Positions 12,380 to 23,871 of a stretch of DNA of 64,000 nt are shown piece after piece. The stretch spans positions 225,819-289,818 of the forward strand of contig JACEFZ010017423.1 of the NCBI GenBank assembly GCA_014155875.1, given 5' to 3'. The position numbers and the translations under genes are program-made. The DNA comes from Cepaea nemoralis (lineage: Eukaryota; Mollusca; Gastropoda; Stylommatophora; Helicidae). The stretch's first letter is position 1. Each line of letters begins with the position of its first letter. A model generated the notes under the pieces. That model was not told the DNA's origin, did no database searches, and saw nothing but the letters and a program-made list of their open reading frames with translations.

Positions 12380-12790
12380 TTCTCCATACACAAAGCCTGG
12401 GCTGAATTTATAGACCACGTGTTGCCCTTGCAGCATGATCCCTCTCTCGGTCTGCCTAGTTTACTCCAGAGGAAAGGTAACACCAATACGTCAGGAACAA
12501 GACAAGCTACAGAAACTGCAGGATCAGCAAAGCGATACTCTAACTATCCGCCAATGGGAGGTTGGTCTGCCCTGCCATGACATTTAGTCAGGTTTCATTT
12601 CCACGCACAAAGGTAATGCTTGTACCCTCCCAACTGCACACCTTCGCCCGAAGCCGTTGGCACAATGTGGGGTGTCGGATTTGGTGAAAGCCTCCCAACA
12701 TTCGGCGCTAACAGAAAGCTGGTGTAAAGCTAACAGAAAGCCGTGTACTGTCATATGGTAGCTCAGTCATAACTGACTGAGGCGTGACTT
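12380..12790 (-). mobile_element. LINE-A 5' region fragment (antisense)
   Basis: The reverse complement matches the 5' untranslated part of the full-length LINE-A (about 37890-38310), including a GGAGTGAACTAGG-like stretch and the 'ccgttggcacaatgtgggg' stretch at 12653-12671. Noncoding. Confidence 0.7.
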
Positions 12791-12985
12791 CTAAGATACT
12801 AGCAGCACACATGTTAGCTACACAATATGGACTAATGGATGTTGAAACGATGCGTATTGCTGTTGCTATTGTTAGTATTGTTGTTTTTCTTGTTGCTGTT
12901 ATTGCTATTGTTATTATATACATGACATTGTCAATGTCGTTATTGTTATTGCTGTTGTTGTGACTGTTATTGTTATTATATACAT
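12791..12985 (+). repeat. Array leader and TTG/TTA array 2, first part
   Basis: The leader 'acatgttagctacacaatat' is followed by TTG/TTA triplets, split by the hAT MITE. Left TSD atatacat is at 12978-12985. Confidence 0.85.
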
Positions 12986-13366
12986 CACTGATTCTCAACC
13001 GATGGGGAATTTTAGGGGTTCCAGGGGAGGGGGGAGGGGAATTAAGATTATTTCATTGTCGCATTAATACAAGAAACAGTTACTTGATATAGATTTTCCC
13101 TCTAAATTTTACGGTTCTGTAATTCTCGTCCTAATGAAATTCGTTTTATAACGTAAGGCGACCCAGAAATCACGTTTCATGTAGATGTCTAGAGCTTGTT
13201 CTAGTATGTGTTAGTAAATTTAGCTTCAATTTTTATGTATACTGTGTAAGGGTGAGGGGGAGGGGGGGATTTATAGGGAGTAAATTCGAAAAGGGGGTGT
13301 GTAGAGAATGGTGTTATGAACATATGGTAAAAGGGGGCATGGGCCAAAAAAGGTTGAGAACCACTG
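12986..13366. mobile_element. Nonautonomous hAT element (381 bp)
   Basis: Ends are cactgattctcaacc on the left and ggttgagaaccactg on the right, inverted repeats with two differences. The 8-bp TSD atatacat is exact on both sides (12978-12985 and 13367-13374). It contains G-rich tracts near 13030 and 13255 and no reading frame of note. The CAGTGGTTCTCAACC terminus and the 8-bp TSD identify the hAT superfamily. Confidence 0.92.
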
Positions 13367-13678
13367 ATATACATGGTATTATTGTTGTTATTGTTATTGC
13401 TTATGTTGTTATTGTTATTGTTGTTGCAAATGTTATTGTTATTACTGATGTTTGTGTTGCTGTTATTGTTACTGTTGCTATTATATTCATGTTGATATTT
13501 TTTGTAATTGTTATTGGTGTCTTTGTTAAGTTATTATTGCTGCTGTTATTGTAACCGTTGGTATTGTTATTGTTGTTTTGGTATTGTTATTTATATTGTT
13601 ATTGTTGTTGGTGTCGTGGTCGCATGTGTTATCGTCGTCATCATCATCATCATCATCGTCATCATCATATAACTTGTT
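13367..13678 (+). repeat. TTG/TTA array 2, second part, with TCA run
   Basis: The trinucleotide array resumes after the MITE and ends in a TCA run at about 13635-13665, the standard right edge of these arrays. Confidence 0.9.
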
Positions 13679-14062
13679 TCACACAGTTAATGTACAGCCC
13701 AGACTGAAATATTCCCCAACCATTGTGCTACTCTAGGTGTTGTTCAGACAGACTCACAAAGAGAACTAGCAACTCACATCAGAAGAGGACAGTTCACATT
13801 CTTTGGGCATGTCATGAGAAGTGGAAAACTAGGGCATGTTGTCACAACGGGAAAGCTGGAGGGGAGGGAAGCCAGGGGGAGAACAAAAGAGTTGATGCTG
13901 GACAGTTTGACATCATGGCATGGAGGAACGTATGTAGTGGAAATTGGCGGCGGTACACTATTCAAAAGGTTTGGGACATACATGGTCACCAACTGCATAC
14001 GGCATGGACTAAAGGAAGAAGTGGACACATACAAAATGTATATAGTAACTTAATTTAATGGA
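13679..14062 (+). mobile_element. LC copy 1: LINE-B-like C-terminal fragment
   Basis: Codes for a decayed version of the C-terminal part of LINE-B: FGHVMR, then VVTTGKLEG, then a TSWHGG stretch, matching FGHVMRR / VTTGKIEG / ASWHGR of the LINE-B at 45800-45960. One of five copies, each directly after a trinucleotide array. Confidence 0.75.
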
Positions 14063-14159
14063 ACAGTGAACAAACAGGTCAAGAACTAAAAATTGTAAAA
14101 AATATGACTATTAAGATAAATAAAACTAAGAAAATAAAATTCAAAACACCGAAGTCACA
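14063..14159 (+). repeat. Flank of LC (noncoding)
   Basis: The 'ggaacagtgaacaagcagg' module that follows every LC copy. Confidence 0.6.
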
Positions 14160-14345
14160 TGCTGCGCGATTGATTGATTGAACTTCCAATGCCCTGATGG
14201 CGGGGTGGAAAATTGTTCCCTGCAGGGCCTTTCGGGCATCAACGTTGACTTCCCGTTCAGAAAACAATGGCAAACTACTGAATTTAAACTTGTATACAAA
14301 ATCAATCTGACGTTGGATTTTATATTAACGTCCTGAAAAAGACAC
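14160..14345 (+). mobile_element. S2-like SINE fragment
   Basis: Contains 'cgttcagaaaacaatggcaa' and 'tactga', the S2 core, with a diverged 5' part ('gattgattgattg'). Compare 19960-20170. Confidence 0.55.
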
Positions 14346-14880
14346 ATAACATTTTTTTTCTTTGTAAGAACATAGAAGTCTAGAAAAGATCATTATGGAG
14401 GAGAGTGTAGTAGCATCATTGTTAGCATGAGCCAGGTCATAAGCGTCGCGGTCATGTTTCGTCATCTCACACGATGACCGGAGTCGTGATGAGTTCTGTG
14501 TTCTTGTATCGACCATGCCACGTGGCCAAGCCATCCATGTATTCACTTCTCTGCCTTATCTTTGATCTTTTCCCCCTTAATATTGCCAGCTGCAACCAAG
14601 TTCTCCAGTTTATTTCTTCTTATGACGCGTCCAAATATTGTGACTATCTACACCTTATTTCTCTAATCAGTGTACGGTTTTCATTTTTTTCCTTGTATGA
14701 CGTGCTCATTTTTTAGGGGAAAAGGGGGGGGGGAGGGGGGGGGGGTTGTCATGATATTCTTTGCGTCTTCCTCAGAAACCACATTTTCACAGCCATTGGA
14801 TGTTTTTCATCTTGTCTGCTCATCGTCAACGTCTCACATCCAATATTGTTCTAATCTCGTCAAGGCACCTCCCATAAGAA
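14346..14880 (-). mobile_element. LINE-B C-terminal fragment (antisense)
   Basis: The reverse complement follows the LINE-B C-terminus, including a WHG-type stretch and the segment around 'ccacgtggccaagcc', up to the region just downstream of the RT core. Interrupted by G-runs at 14716-14746. Confidence 0.65.
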
Positions 14881-15580
14881 AAAAAAAACAGGGGGGGGGG
14901 GGATAATACAAATATATTTAAAACATACAAATAACTATACTACGACACAACGCAGTCGCGAAAGTTGGCACTGGGGTCCATTTGTACCCCAAGGTAGTTC
15001 CAGGGTTAAAATTTGTTAAAATGACAGCAGACACTTTGTTTTATATATCAAATTAAAAATCGTTGCATAAGGAAATCAACTGTGTATACGCCCACGGCAG
15101 ATGTGGGAAGTCGCTTAAAACGATTAATCATCACATGGCACTTAATCAGTTAAACCTGAGATGGCAACCATGACCGCTCACGCTTGTTGATGTCGGAAAT
15201 GATGATGCCGACTGTCTCATCACCGCTCCGCCACGGAGACTACACGATCACCATTCTTGGGTCGGGTCGATGTTCTTGACCCGGTTATTCCATATTTCCT
15301 AGCCATCCAAATATCTATCTTTCTGCCTTCTCTTGCTTTCTTTCCGTCATGATTCTTAATTCACAGAACCTACACAATATGAAAAGGTAATAGAATAACA
15401 CTAAATCAGACGAGAAGGGTCATCTTGGATTATCCAAAACAGGGACAGGTCTGGTCATGAAACTGCAAAAAGACACAATTCAGAGCTAGACTAAATGAGA
15501 ACGGTCTAGCAGTACGGACATCCACCGCCATTCCCTCTTCGCTTAACGGGTAACATCCACTGCACCAGACCCCATTATTC
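14881..15580 (+). repeat. Unit stretch: G-run to TATA-like motif
   Basis: Starts with a G-run (14892-14903) and continues with 'gcgaaagttggcac' and the decayed LINE-like stretch at 15160-15300. Confidence 0.7.
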
Positions 15581-15904
15581 TAAGACTCCTACGGCCGTAT
15601 ATACTGTATAAGAGTACCAACTTAAATTTCATGTTAGTATCACAGCCTGAGATTCTGAGATAAGTAGCAATAAACATATTTTAAAGATTTTTCTTTTCTC
15701 TTCATTGTTTTCATTTTTCTTATCTCGTTCTTATGCCTTAATGCAACACTGGAGGGTTTTCTCCGTGATTATACGTTGTGTTGTGTGTATGTATTTGTTT
15801 GCTGATGAAGGCTAATCGAAGCAATGTCCTTTATTTTTCGTAATTCTGTTCTTTAAAACTGCTTTACTGTGTGTTATGTTATATTGTTTAGTATTAAGTA
15901 TGTG
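15581..15904 (+). promoter_or_regulatory. TATA-like stretch of the unit
   Basis: 'cggccgtatatactgtataag' spans about 15591-15611, in the position of 'ctgtctatataag' elsewhere. An AT-rich tract and 'ttatattgtttag' then lead into S2. Promoter activity is not shown by sequence alone. Confidence 0.35.
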
Positions 15905-16160
15905 CCGGTCTCTGTGGCGAATGAGATACCCAAGAGGTTCGTACTCCCGTATACCAGCGTTCTAAACACAGCTGCGCGCGATTTAGCAGCAGACCACGTA
16001 GCGTTGGTTTTGCGTTGGTATCGGTGCCGGTCGTTCAGAAAGCAATGGCAAACTACTGAACGTAAACTTGCCAAGAGATCACAGCGGCAGAAATGCTGGA
16101 GTTGACTGCGATGTCCTGTAAAGGATATGCAACAAACAAAAGTGAGTATGGAGCGTTTTA
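15905..16160 (+). mobile_element. S2 SINE copy (long form)
   Basis: Begins near 'ggtctctgtggcgaatgag', has a GGTTCGTACTCC stretch (B-box-like with one extra base), the core 'cgttcagaaagcaatggcaa' and the 3' part 'gatgtcctgtaaaggatatg'. The tRNA origin is inference; the A-box to B-box distance is shorter than in a tRNA. Confidence 0.65.
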
Positions 16161-16571
16161 CAAGCTGCATGACAATGATATATATATATATAAGATACCA
16201 GTAGTACACATGTTAGCTACACAATATGTTGTTATTGTTGTTTTTGATATTGTTAGTATTATTGTTGTTTTTGTAATAGCTGTAACTGCTATTATTATTT
16301 CATGCATGGTATGGTTATTGTTGTTGTTATTCCTGTTTATTGTGTCTGTTATTATTATTAACATTATTATTATATAATAATATTATTGTTGCTATTGTTA
16401 TTGTTGTTGTTGTTGCTATTATTGTTGCGAATGTTATTGTTATTTTGCTGTTGATGTTGCTGCTATTATTATTACTCTTATTATTGTTGTTGTTATTATT
16501 TGTTTTTGTTTTGTTATTATTTTTGTTGTCATTTTACTGTTGTTACTGTTATTGTTGGTTTGTGCTGTTGA

Positions 16572-16602
<31 letters not shown>

Positions 16603-16672
16603 GTTGTTGTTGTTGGTTTTTTCGTCGTCGCATTTGTTATCATCGGTATCATCGCCATCATCATCATTTACG
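16161..16672 (+). repeat. TTG/TTA array 3
   Basis: The leader with a short TA run (16178-16192) is followed by about 400 bp of TTG/TTA triplets and a TCA run at 16640-16670. The long Leu/Val-rich frame across it is an artefact. Confidence 0.92.
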
Positions 16673-17005
16673 ACTAGTTTCACACAGTTATTGTATAGCA
16701 CAGACTGCAAGATGCCTCAACCATTGTGCTACTCTAGGTGTTGTTCAGACAGACTCACAAAGAGAACTAGCAACTCACATCAGAAGATGACAGTTCATGA
16801 GAAGTGGAAAACTAGGGCATGTTGTCACAACGGGAAAGCTGGAGGGGAGGGAAGACAGGGGGAGAACAAGAGAGTAGATGCTGGACAGTTTGACATCATA
16901 GATAGAAGGCTGTGGGACAGACATGATCATCAACGGCACATGGCATGGACTACAGGAAGAAGAAGACACATGCAAAGTGCATATTACAATTTCAATGGAT
17001 GGAAC
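16673..17005 (+). mobile_element. LC copy 2
   Basis: The LC fragment with about a 25-bp deletion before the GHVMR-like stretch and a second deletion after 16900, shorter than copy 1. Confidence 0.7.
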
Positions 17006-17110
17006 AATGAAAAAATATGTCTATAAAATAAGAACTCAGAATGGTTTTTAAAAAAATTGCTTTTAAGATAAACAAAAATGAGAAAATGAAATTCAAAACA
17101 ACGTATTCCA
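17006..17110 (+). repeat. LC flank
   Basis: The short AT-rich flank of LC. The hairpin module is missing in this unit. Confidence 0.55.
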
Positions 17111-17292
17111 TAGTGAACGACCCCCCTCCCCCCCTAATGATGATTCCTCTCATATCTAATGTTATTGATGATTCGTACCTCAATGATGATTCCTCTAATA
17201 TCTAATGTTACTGATGTTGCGTCCGCCAATGATGATTCCTCTTATATCCAATGTTATTGATGTTACGTCCCTCAATGACGATACGATTCCTC
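17111..17292. repeat. 46-bp minisatellite, about 4 units
   Basis: Begins after a C-run (17120-17134) and leads directly into S1 copy 4. Confidence 0.8.
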
Positions 17293-17520
17293 TCAAATAG
17301 TGTACAAAGGATTAGGAAAAGAGGAAGACCACAACGTAGATGGATTCAAGATGTGATAGGTTGTTTACACATGACAGCAATAGAGGCTTACAAAGGAAAG
17401 GCATTTTAATAGACTGTTATGGCAGTAAAGCTCTAGACAGGACAAGCGAAGTGGTTATGTCCCATGCCACGCGTTCCGAAGGTTGTGGGTTCGATTCCGG
17501 AAAACGTCTTTTGGTTCCCG
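17293..17520 (+). mobile_element. S1 copy 4
   Basis: A LINE stub with the Arg-rich patch and RRWIQD (17310-17412), then A box 17444-17454 and B box 17488-17498 (ggttcgattcc), 44 nt apart. One of the best-preserved copies. Confidence 0.75.
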
Positions 17521-18130
17521 AGTGCAGTTTTCTCGGAGGAACCCTGGGGGCTGTCGCAGGACCCTCTTGACTTTTCACAGATTCTCTTCCAAACAGTAGG
17601 TTTGGACATAATAAAAATGGATAGCGGACAATGATAAGTAGGAAGGTTTTCCACAGTTATGACTTAATGCTGAGACAGTGTTGAGCAAATAAAGAGATGT
17701 GTTTTGTCACCACATTCTCATATTAGAAAGAAAACTAAGGTAAAATATCTTAATTGTTCGGTGACTGAAAGTCATTGCAGCTGAACACCTCAAACGGCGG
17801 CTTATCTTTGCTAGGATGAAACATAACTCCAGCGTTAAGGCAAACATCAGCGACTGTCGTAATTCACTTGTGTATCAAAGACGAGCATTCATATCATCTG
17901 TTTCTTCTCGCTATGAAAAGTCTCTACGACCATATTTGTTATAATTAACAGGCACATGCGCCTGCCAAAAATATTAATTCAGCAATCACACAGACCAGCG
18001 TATTCAAACGCATTTTGCAGAAGATATATTATCGCGTAGGTAGACAGCACTTCTTTTTGATATTATGCATCACTAGAGGTCACATGCTGGCCATCTACGA
18101 TATCGCAATTACTTAATTTTTTTTTTTTAA
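17521..18130 (+). repeat. Unit body
   Basis: Standard order. The palindrome is decayed at about 17948-17966, with a single 48-bp module near 18058-18105. Confidence 0.7.
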
Positions 18131-19311
18131 AGTATCTATTCATCTAAATATTATGATATACTTTCTTGAAACTAACTATTTGCATTACACACATCACACA
18201 GCTTTCATTTATACTCCAATAAATTATTTTCTTTGTCTCCCTTGTTCCTTGAAAACATTATTTAAATGTATTTCCATTGAAACTATGAATTCTTATTATG
18301 CAGATTTCTACATGTTTACCTATGAAACATTACAATGATCAAAACGAGTTGCAATATTCATAAGTAAAGTAACGGCTGCAGCAGGATATAACAACGGGAA
18401 ATAAAAACAGTAGGTATGTGTAGCTTCTTCGAAAAAGTGAGATATACTAAACACGGACACAGTGTACATACTTTACACCGATCTCCACAATGGTATACAT
18501 ACATTTTTCTCCTTTATTCTTTTTAATGCGGGGAAGGAAATAATAAAATATTAAAAAAATAAAAATATCTATACTACGACAGACGCGAAAGTTGGCAGTT
18601 GGGTCCTCTTATACCCCAAGGTAGCTCCATGGTTAAAAGTTGTTAATATGGCAGCAGACATGTCGTATTATATATCAAATTACAGAGATGTGCATAAGGA
18701 AAACTACTGTGTATAAAGCCCATGGGAGATGTAATCATCACATGGCACTTAATCAGTTAAACCTGAGATAGCAACAACGACCGCTCACGCTTGTTGATGC
18801 CGGAAATGATGATGCCGACTTTGTCATAACCGCTCCGCAACGGAGACTACACGATCACCATTCCTGGGTCAGATCAATGTTCTTGACCTTGTTATTCCAT
18901 ATTCCCTAGCCATCCAAATATCTATATTTCTGACTTCTCTTGCTATCTTTCCGTCATGATTCTCAATAAACAGAACCTACACAATATGAAAATGTAATAG
19001 AATAACACTAAATCAATCGAAAAAGGTCATCTTGGATTGTCCAAAATAGGGACAGGTCTGGTCATGCAACTATCAAAAGACACAATTCAGATCAAGATCA
19101 AACGAGAACGGTCCAACAGTACGGACATCTACCGGGACTCCATCTTAGTTTTCATATTCGTACCACCATCAAATCTCCATTGCTTTCAGGTTCCCGCCTT
19201 ACCTTCCTCTTTCTTTTTTCACGTCGCACGTCCATTCCTTTACCTGTGATCTTCACAGAACCGTTAACATCCCCTACCCCGGTCCCCATGATTCACAGAG
19301 TCCCACGTTTG
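18131..19311 (+). repeat. Unit: G-run to TATA-like stretch
   Basis: Carries 'aacggctgcagcagg', 'gacagacgcgaaag' and the decayed LINE-like stretch near 18780-18900. It is cut at 19311 by a mariner remnant, where the TATA-like motif would stand. Confidence 0.7.
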
Positions 19312-19690
19312 TATATACGAGGGGAAGCCATAAGGAAACCACACATGGCTGTAGAAAAACATCTAAATGTCATAACAACTTGAAACCTGTTTATTAGTTA
19401 TACATACTTTAGTCCTTTATTTCTCAACATAATTTCCACCGACATTTATGCACCTATCCCATCGTATTATTAGTCCTCCCAAACTTACTGCATAGAACTG
19501 CGTGCCCTGTTTTCTTAACCGTGTTTCACTTCAAATTCAACTTCGGCGCCATTCATTAAAAGTCTCCCGCCAAGGTGGGATGTCAGTGTTTATGCTGACA
19601 AATGTTTGTCCCGTAATGTGGTGCATTGTTGGGTAGAAAAAGTTACGAGGGAGAGGCAATAAGTAACTCACACAGTTCTGTGGGATGGCA
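19312..19690 (-). mobile_element. Second mariner, 3' remnant
   Basis: The left end 'tacgaggggaagcc' resembles a mariner TIR. The reverse complement codes for a mariner C-terminus (RKQGTQFYA, then RWDRCINV, then NYVEK and stop at about 19417-19525). The sequence upstream of that is not transposase, so most of the gene is deleted. It is a different mariner lineage from 9223-10432. Confidence 0.72.
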
Positions 19691-19958
19691 GGTAAATTAT
19701 TGTTATTATTTTGTTATTAAAGTAAACACAAATGAGTAAATGAAATTCACAACAACGTATTCCTTCGGTGAATTTAACATAGAAGCCACAAACATAATGT
19801 TACATGATTTGTTACCTGGTATAGTTTGGTGCATCTCGTCATGTGACGTTACAAGAAGTGGGGAAATATGCCGGACAATAAATCGTGTCACATATTGTTT
19901 ATGGCTTCTGTGTTTAAAGAAAATGAAATGGTTTGGAGATTTATAAAATCATGGGCAG
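19691..19958 (+). repeat. Hairpin module H1 (decayed)
   Basis: Corresponds to the inverted repeat at 27042-27108, but the arms have drifted: 'gttacctggtatagtttgg' against 'gggaaatatgccggac'. Confidence 0.6.
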
Positions 19959-20168
19959 TCCGCGTGATCGCGGCCTAAAACGCTTGCGCTTTAATTTCCA
20001 GTGCGCCGATTTCGGGGTGGAGGAATCGATCGGTACACGGGCCAATCGGGCTTCAACGTTGACTTCCTGTTCAGAAAACGTTGGCCAACTACTGAATGTA
20101 AATATGTATGCAAAATCAATCTATGGTTGCGGTGTATCGCAACGTCCAGCAAATGTCACATAACATTT
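19959..20168 (+). mobile_element. S2-like SINE fragment
   Basis: Carries 'cgttgacttcctgttcag' and 'ctactgaatgtaaa' as in 14160-14345, with a different 5' part containing 'gcgtgatcgcgg'. Confidence 0.5.
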
Positions 20169-21020
20169 GTATAAACATATAGGCCTAGAAAAGATCATTA
20201 TGGAGGAGAGTGTACTAGCATCATTATTATCATGCCGTAATCCACCTGTGTGTCAAAGACGAATATGGATATCATCTGATTCTTAGCGCCATTAAAGTTA
20301 TCTAAGACCATATATACTAACATTATAAGGTACTTACACACGTGCCTGGCAAAAGTATTAGAAATAAGCTCCAAGACCTAATGACGACTGAACGGTTATT
20401 GTACAGCATATATTATCAGGAATGAAGACTGCCCTTCATTTGTAATATTATCTACCACATGAGGTCACATAATGGACGTCTAAGATATCGTAATTACTTA
20501 AGTTAATATTAGTAGCTATTGATCAGAGTGGTAATATATTTCTTAAATATCATGTTATACTGTCTTCAAACAAACTATTTGCATTAAATAGCTTTCATTT
20601 ATACTCCAGTAAATTAAATTTTCTTGTCTCCCTTTTTCCTTTACAATTCAATCAAAATTTATTTCCCTTCATACTGTGAATTTCAATTAAACAAATTTCT
20701 ACATTGTTATCTGTAAAACATTACAATGAGTGAAACGAGTTGCCATATTCTGAAGAAAAGTAACGGCTGCAGGATGTAACAATAGAACATAAAACCAGGT
20801 ATGTGTAACTCCTGCGATAAAGTGAGATGAAATAAACATGGACATAGCATACATACATTGCAACGTTCTCCACAATCATGAACATAATTAGTTGTTTTTT
20901 TTAAAGAAGAAACAAGCAAAAGGGCAGGGGAGGGGGCAGGGGAGATATAATTTAAAAATACAAATAATTATACCACGACACAACGACAGACGCGAAAATG
21001 GACACTGGGGTTCATTTGGA
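20169..21020 (+). repeat. Unit body, partial, and G-run stretch
   Basis: Begins inside the body (20240) and keeps the palindrome in decayed form (about 20328-20350), the 48-bp module once (20447-20490) and a G-rich run at 20925-20943. It goes directly into a TTG/TTA array; the TATA-like and S2 modules are missing. Confidence 0.65.
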
Positions 21021-21440
21021 CTGTTTTTGTTGTTGCTGTTATTGCTAGAATTATTATATGCATGGTGTTGTTATTTTGTTATTATTATTATTGCTTATCC
21101 TTGCGAATGATATTATTATTATTAATATTGTATACACGTTAATATTGTTGTTATTGTTATTTTTGTTGATGTTAATGGTATTGCGAATGTTGTTGTTATT
21201 GTTGTTGTTGATGTTGATGCTGTTATTGTTAATCTTGTTACTGTTGTTATTATATTCCTGTTGTTATTTTTGTTATTGTTACTGGTGTCTTTGTTATGTT
21301 ATTATTGCTGCCGAACTTGTTAATGTTGTTATTATTGCTGCCGAACTTGTTACTGTTGTTTTTGTGTTGTTTTTAGTATTATTATTATTATTATTATTAT
21401 TATCGGCGGAGCATTTGTAATCATCGTTATCATTAAGATC
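21021..21440 (+). repeat. TTG/TTA array 4
   Basis: About 390 bp of mixed triplets. A TCA-rich right edge lies at 21415-21440. Confidence 0.92.
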
Positions 21441-21827
21441 TTCATCATATATAAATAGTTTCACACATTTAATCTATGGCACAGACTGCAAGACGCCCCC
21501 AAACATTGTGCTACTCTAGATGTTGTTCAGACAGACTCACAAAGAACTTGGTGGAGTATTGATACATGACAAGGCAGATGTGAATGCGGCCTTGTGGGTG
21601 CACGTGCACACCTCGGAGGAGCAAATGGATTACCATGGTCTGGCAAGAATGAGACAGCGAGGAGTGACGAGGGGATCTGGCCGACGCTCAACGCTCAGAA
21701 GAAAGGCGAGACGGACTTATAATCAGATTGCTACTGGTACTATTAGTGTTGGAACTCTTCGCTGGCTGCTGAGGATGGGGACGGAGCACTTATGGGAATG
21801 CCCCAAATGCTGTGATGTCGATTCCTA

Positions 21828-21864
<37 letters not shown>

Positions 21865-22150
21865 CAAAGAGAACTAGCATCATAAGATGACAGTTCACAT
21901 TCTTTGGACATGTCATGAGAAGTGGAAAATTGGGAATGTTGTCACAACGAGAAAGCTGGAGGGGATGAAAGCCAGGGGGAGAACAAGAGAGTAGATGCTG
22001 GACAGTTTGATATCATGGCATGGAGGAACGTCTGTAACGGAAATGGGCGGCGGTACACTAGACAGAAGGATGTGGTAAGACATGGTTACCAACGGCATCG
22101 ACTATAGGAAGAAGAGGACACATACAATTATATTACAATTTTATTGGATG
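21441..22150 (+). mobile_element. LC copy 3, split by a LINE-R tail
   Basis: The LC fragment is interrupted at 'actcacaaaga' by 21546-21861 and continues after the duplicated 9 bp. The coding stretch (VTTGKLEG-like, SWHGG-like) is recognisable at 21880-22060 but frameshifted. Confidence 0.72.
21546..21861 (+). mobile_element. LINE-R 3' end (5'-truncated insertion)
   Basis: Flanked by an exact 9-bp duplication, tcacaaaga, at 21537-21545 and 21862-21870. It codes for the C-terminal end of the RNase H LINE: a basic stretch, then TYNQIATGTIS, then GTEHLWECP and a stop at 21828. That parallels NQHRTGTIS of the longer copy at 46559-47551. The 3' end is an (AATC)n tail. The whole insertion is about 316 bp. 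Confidence 0.85.
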
Positions 22151-22419
22151 GAACAGTGAACAAGCAGGTCTATCCAACAAGAAACTAGAACTGTAAAAAT
22201 AACATGGTTATTAAGATTTATAAAAAAAAAACATGATGAAATGAAATTCAAAGCAATGTATCCCCTTAGTGAATTTAAACACAAAAGCCACACACAATAT
22301 GTTGCAAGATTGATTGCCTGGCATACTTCGCTGCATCTCGTCGAGATATACCAGGCAATAAATGGTGTCACATACTTGTGTCTTCTATGTTTAAATAAAA
22401 TGAAATGTTGTGGGGATGT
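22151..22419 (+). repeat. Hairpin module H2
   Basis: Inverted repeat at about 22313-22358. The left arm 'ttgcctggcatacttcgctg' is complete; the right arm is shortened to 'atataccaggcaa'. Confidence 0.7.
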
Positions 22420-22570
22420 ATGACATATGACAGCGACAGAGACGTATGATGGAGAGACGTTTAAATAAACAGTTATGGGAGTAAAGTTCTAGACAGGACA
22501 ATCGAAGTGGTTACGCCACCTGCCTCTCGCTCCGAAACGTGTGGGTTCGATTCCCGCGTTCGTCTTTTGG
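22420..22570 (+). mobile_element. S1 copy 5
   Basis: The LINE stub is short (22425-22470). A box is at 22500-22510 and B box at 22544-22554 (ggttcgattcc), 44 nt apart. Confidence 0.72.
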
Positions 22571-23108
22571 TTCACGAGTCCAATTATCTCAGGGGAAACT
22601 CTGGCAATTGTTCGTACATTGTGCTACGCTTTCAGCAAGACCGTCAGTGGAAAGATGCCAAATTATATGGGATAAAACCTGGTGCAATGAAGTCGACCCT
22701 CTTACCTTTTAACAGATTCAGTCCCAATCAAAAAGTAGGTTTGGACCTAACAAACATGGGTGGCGGAAAATGATAAGTAGGGAGAATTTGTCACAGTTAT
22801 GACTTAATGCCGAGAGAGTTATGAGCATACCAAGAAAGGATTAAGACACGGGAGTGTTTTGTCACCAAATTCTCGTAGAAAGAAGACTGAGTGTCATTGC
22901 AGCTGAACAGTTCGAATTGCGCCTTGACTTTACTTGGATCAAACATAAGGCATTAAGGCAAACATCAGCGACTGCCTTAATCCATTAGCGTACCAAAGAC
23001 GAAAATCGATATCCATGTGTTTCTTCGCGCCATTGAAAGTCTCTACGACCATATTTGCTATCATTATGAAGCACATGCACAAGTGCCTGCCAAAAACATT
23101 GATGAGTA
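22571..23108 (+). repeat. Unit body
   Basis: Standard body; the palindrome is decayed at about 23068-23090. Confidence 0.7.
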
Positions 23109-23239
23109 CGTATAAACTAATGTGATTAAATAGATGTTGCTGTGTTTCAAACGCGTGGTAAACAGCTCACAAACGTATAAAACTAATGTGATTAAATAGA
23201 TGTTGCTGTGTTTCAAACGCGTGGTAAACAGCTCACAAA
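23109..23239 (+). repeat. Tandem duplication of 65-66 bp
   Basis: Two nearly identical copies start at 23109 and 23174, the second one base longer. It replaces the 48-bp module of this unit. Confidence 0.9.
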
Positions 23240-23871
23240 TTGCGTTCGCAAGTCTTTAGGCCATGGAGAACCCTATTATACAGATGTCTACATTTTACCT
23301 ATGACACAATACAATGGTCGAAACGAGTTACAATATTCATAAGAGAAGTAACGGCTGCAGCAGGATGTAACAATAGGAAATAAAAACAGTTAGGCATAAG
23401 TAACTCCTGCGAGACGGGAGAAATACTAAACACGGATACAGTGTACATACCTTAAAACGAACTCCAGAATGGTAACGATATTTTTTTTTTTAAGAGGGGG
23501 GGGGGGGGGTGGGGGGGTAATAAAATATTTAAAAAGAATATAAATAAGTATACTACGACACAACGACAGACGCGAAAGTTGACACTGGGGTTAGTTTGAC
23601 CCCATGGCAGTTGTTGGGTTAAAAGTTGTTAATATGGTAGAGGACATGTTGTATTATTTATTAAATTAAAGAGCGTTGCATACGGAAAACTACCGTGTAT
23701 AATCCGATGGCAGATGCGGGAAGTCCCTTAAGACGATTAATCGCAAGAGACTGGCCTGAGATCACGTTAGATGGCAACCATGACCGCCCACGCTTGTTGA
23801 CGCCGGAGATGAGGATGCAGACTGAGTCATCACCGCTCCGACACGGAGACTACACGATCACCATTCTTGGG
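23240..23871 (+). repeat. Unit: G-run and decayed LINE-like stretch
   Basis: G-run at 23494-23516, then 'gacagacgcgaaag' and the usual 'gatggcaaccatgaccg' stretch. Confidence 0.7.

Noticed and set aside
16340..17026. Long Leu/Val/Ser-rich reading frame of 228 codons
   Set aside because: It is a TTG/TTA array translated in one frame, running into an LC fragment. Similar frames occur over every array (4358, 21058, 25597, 54067).
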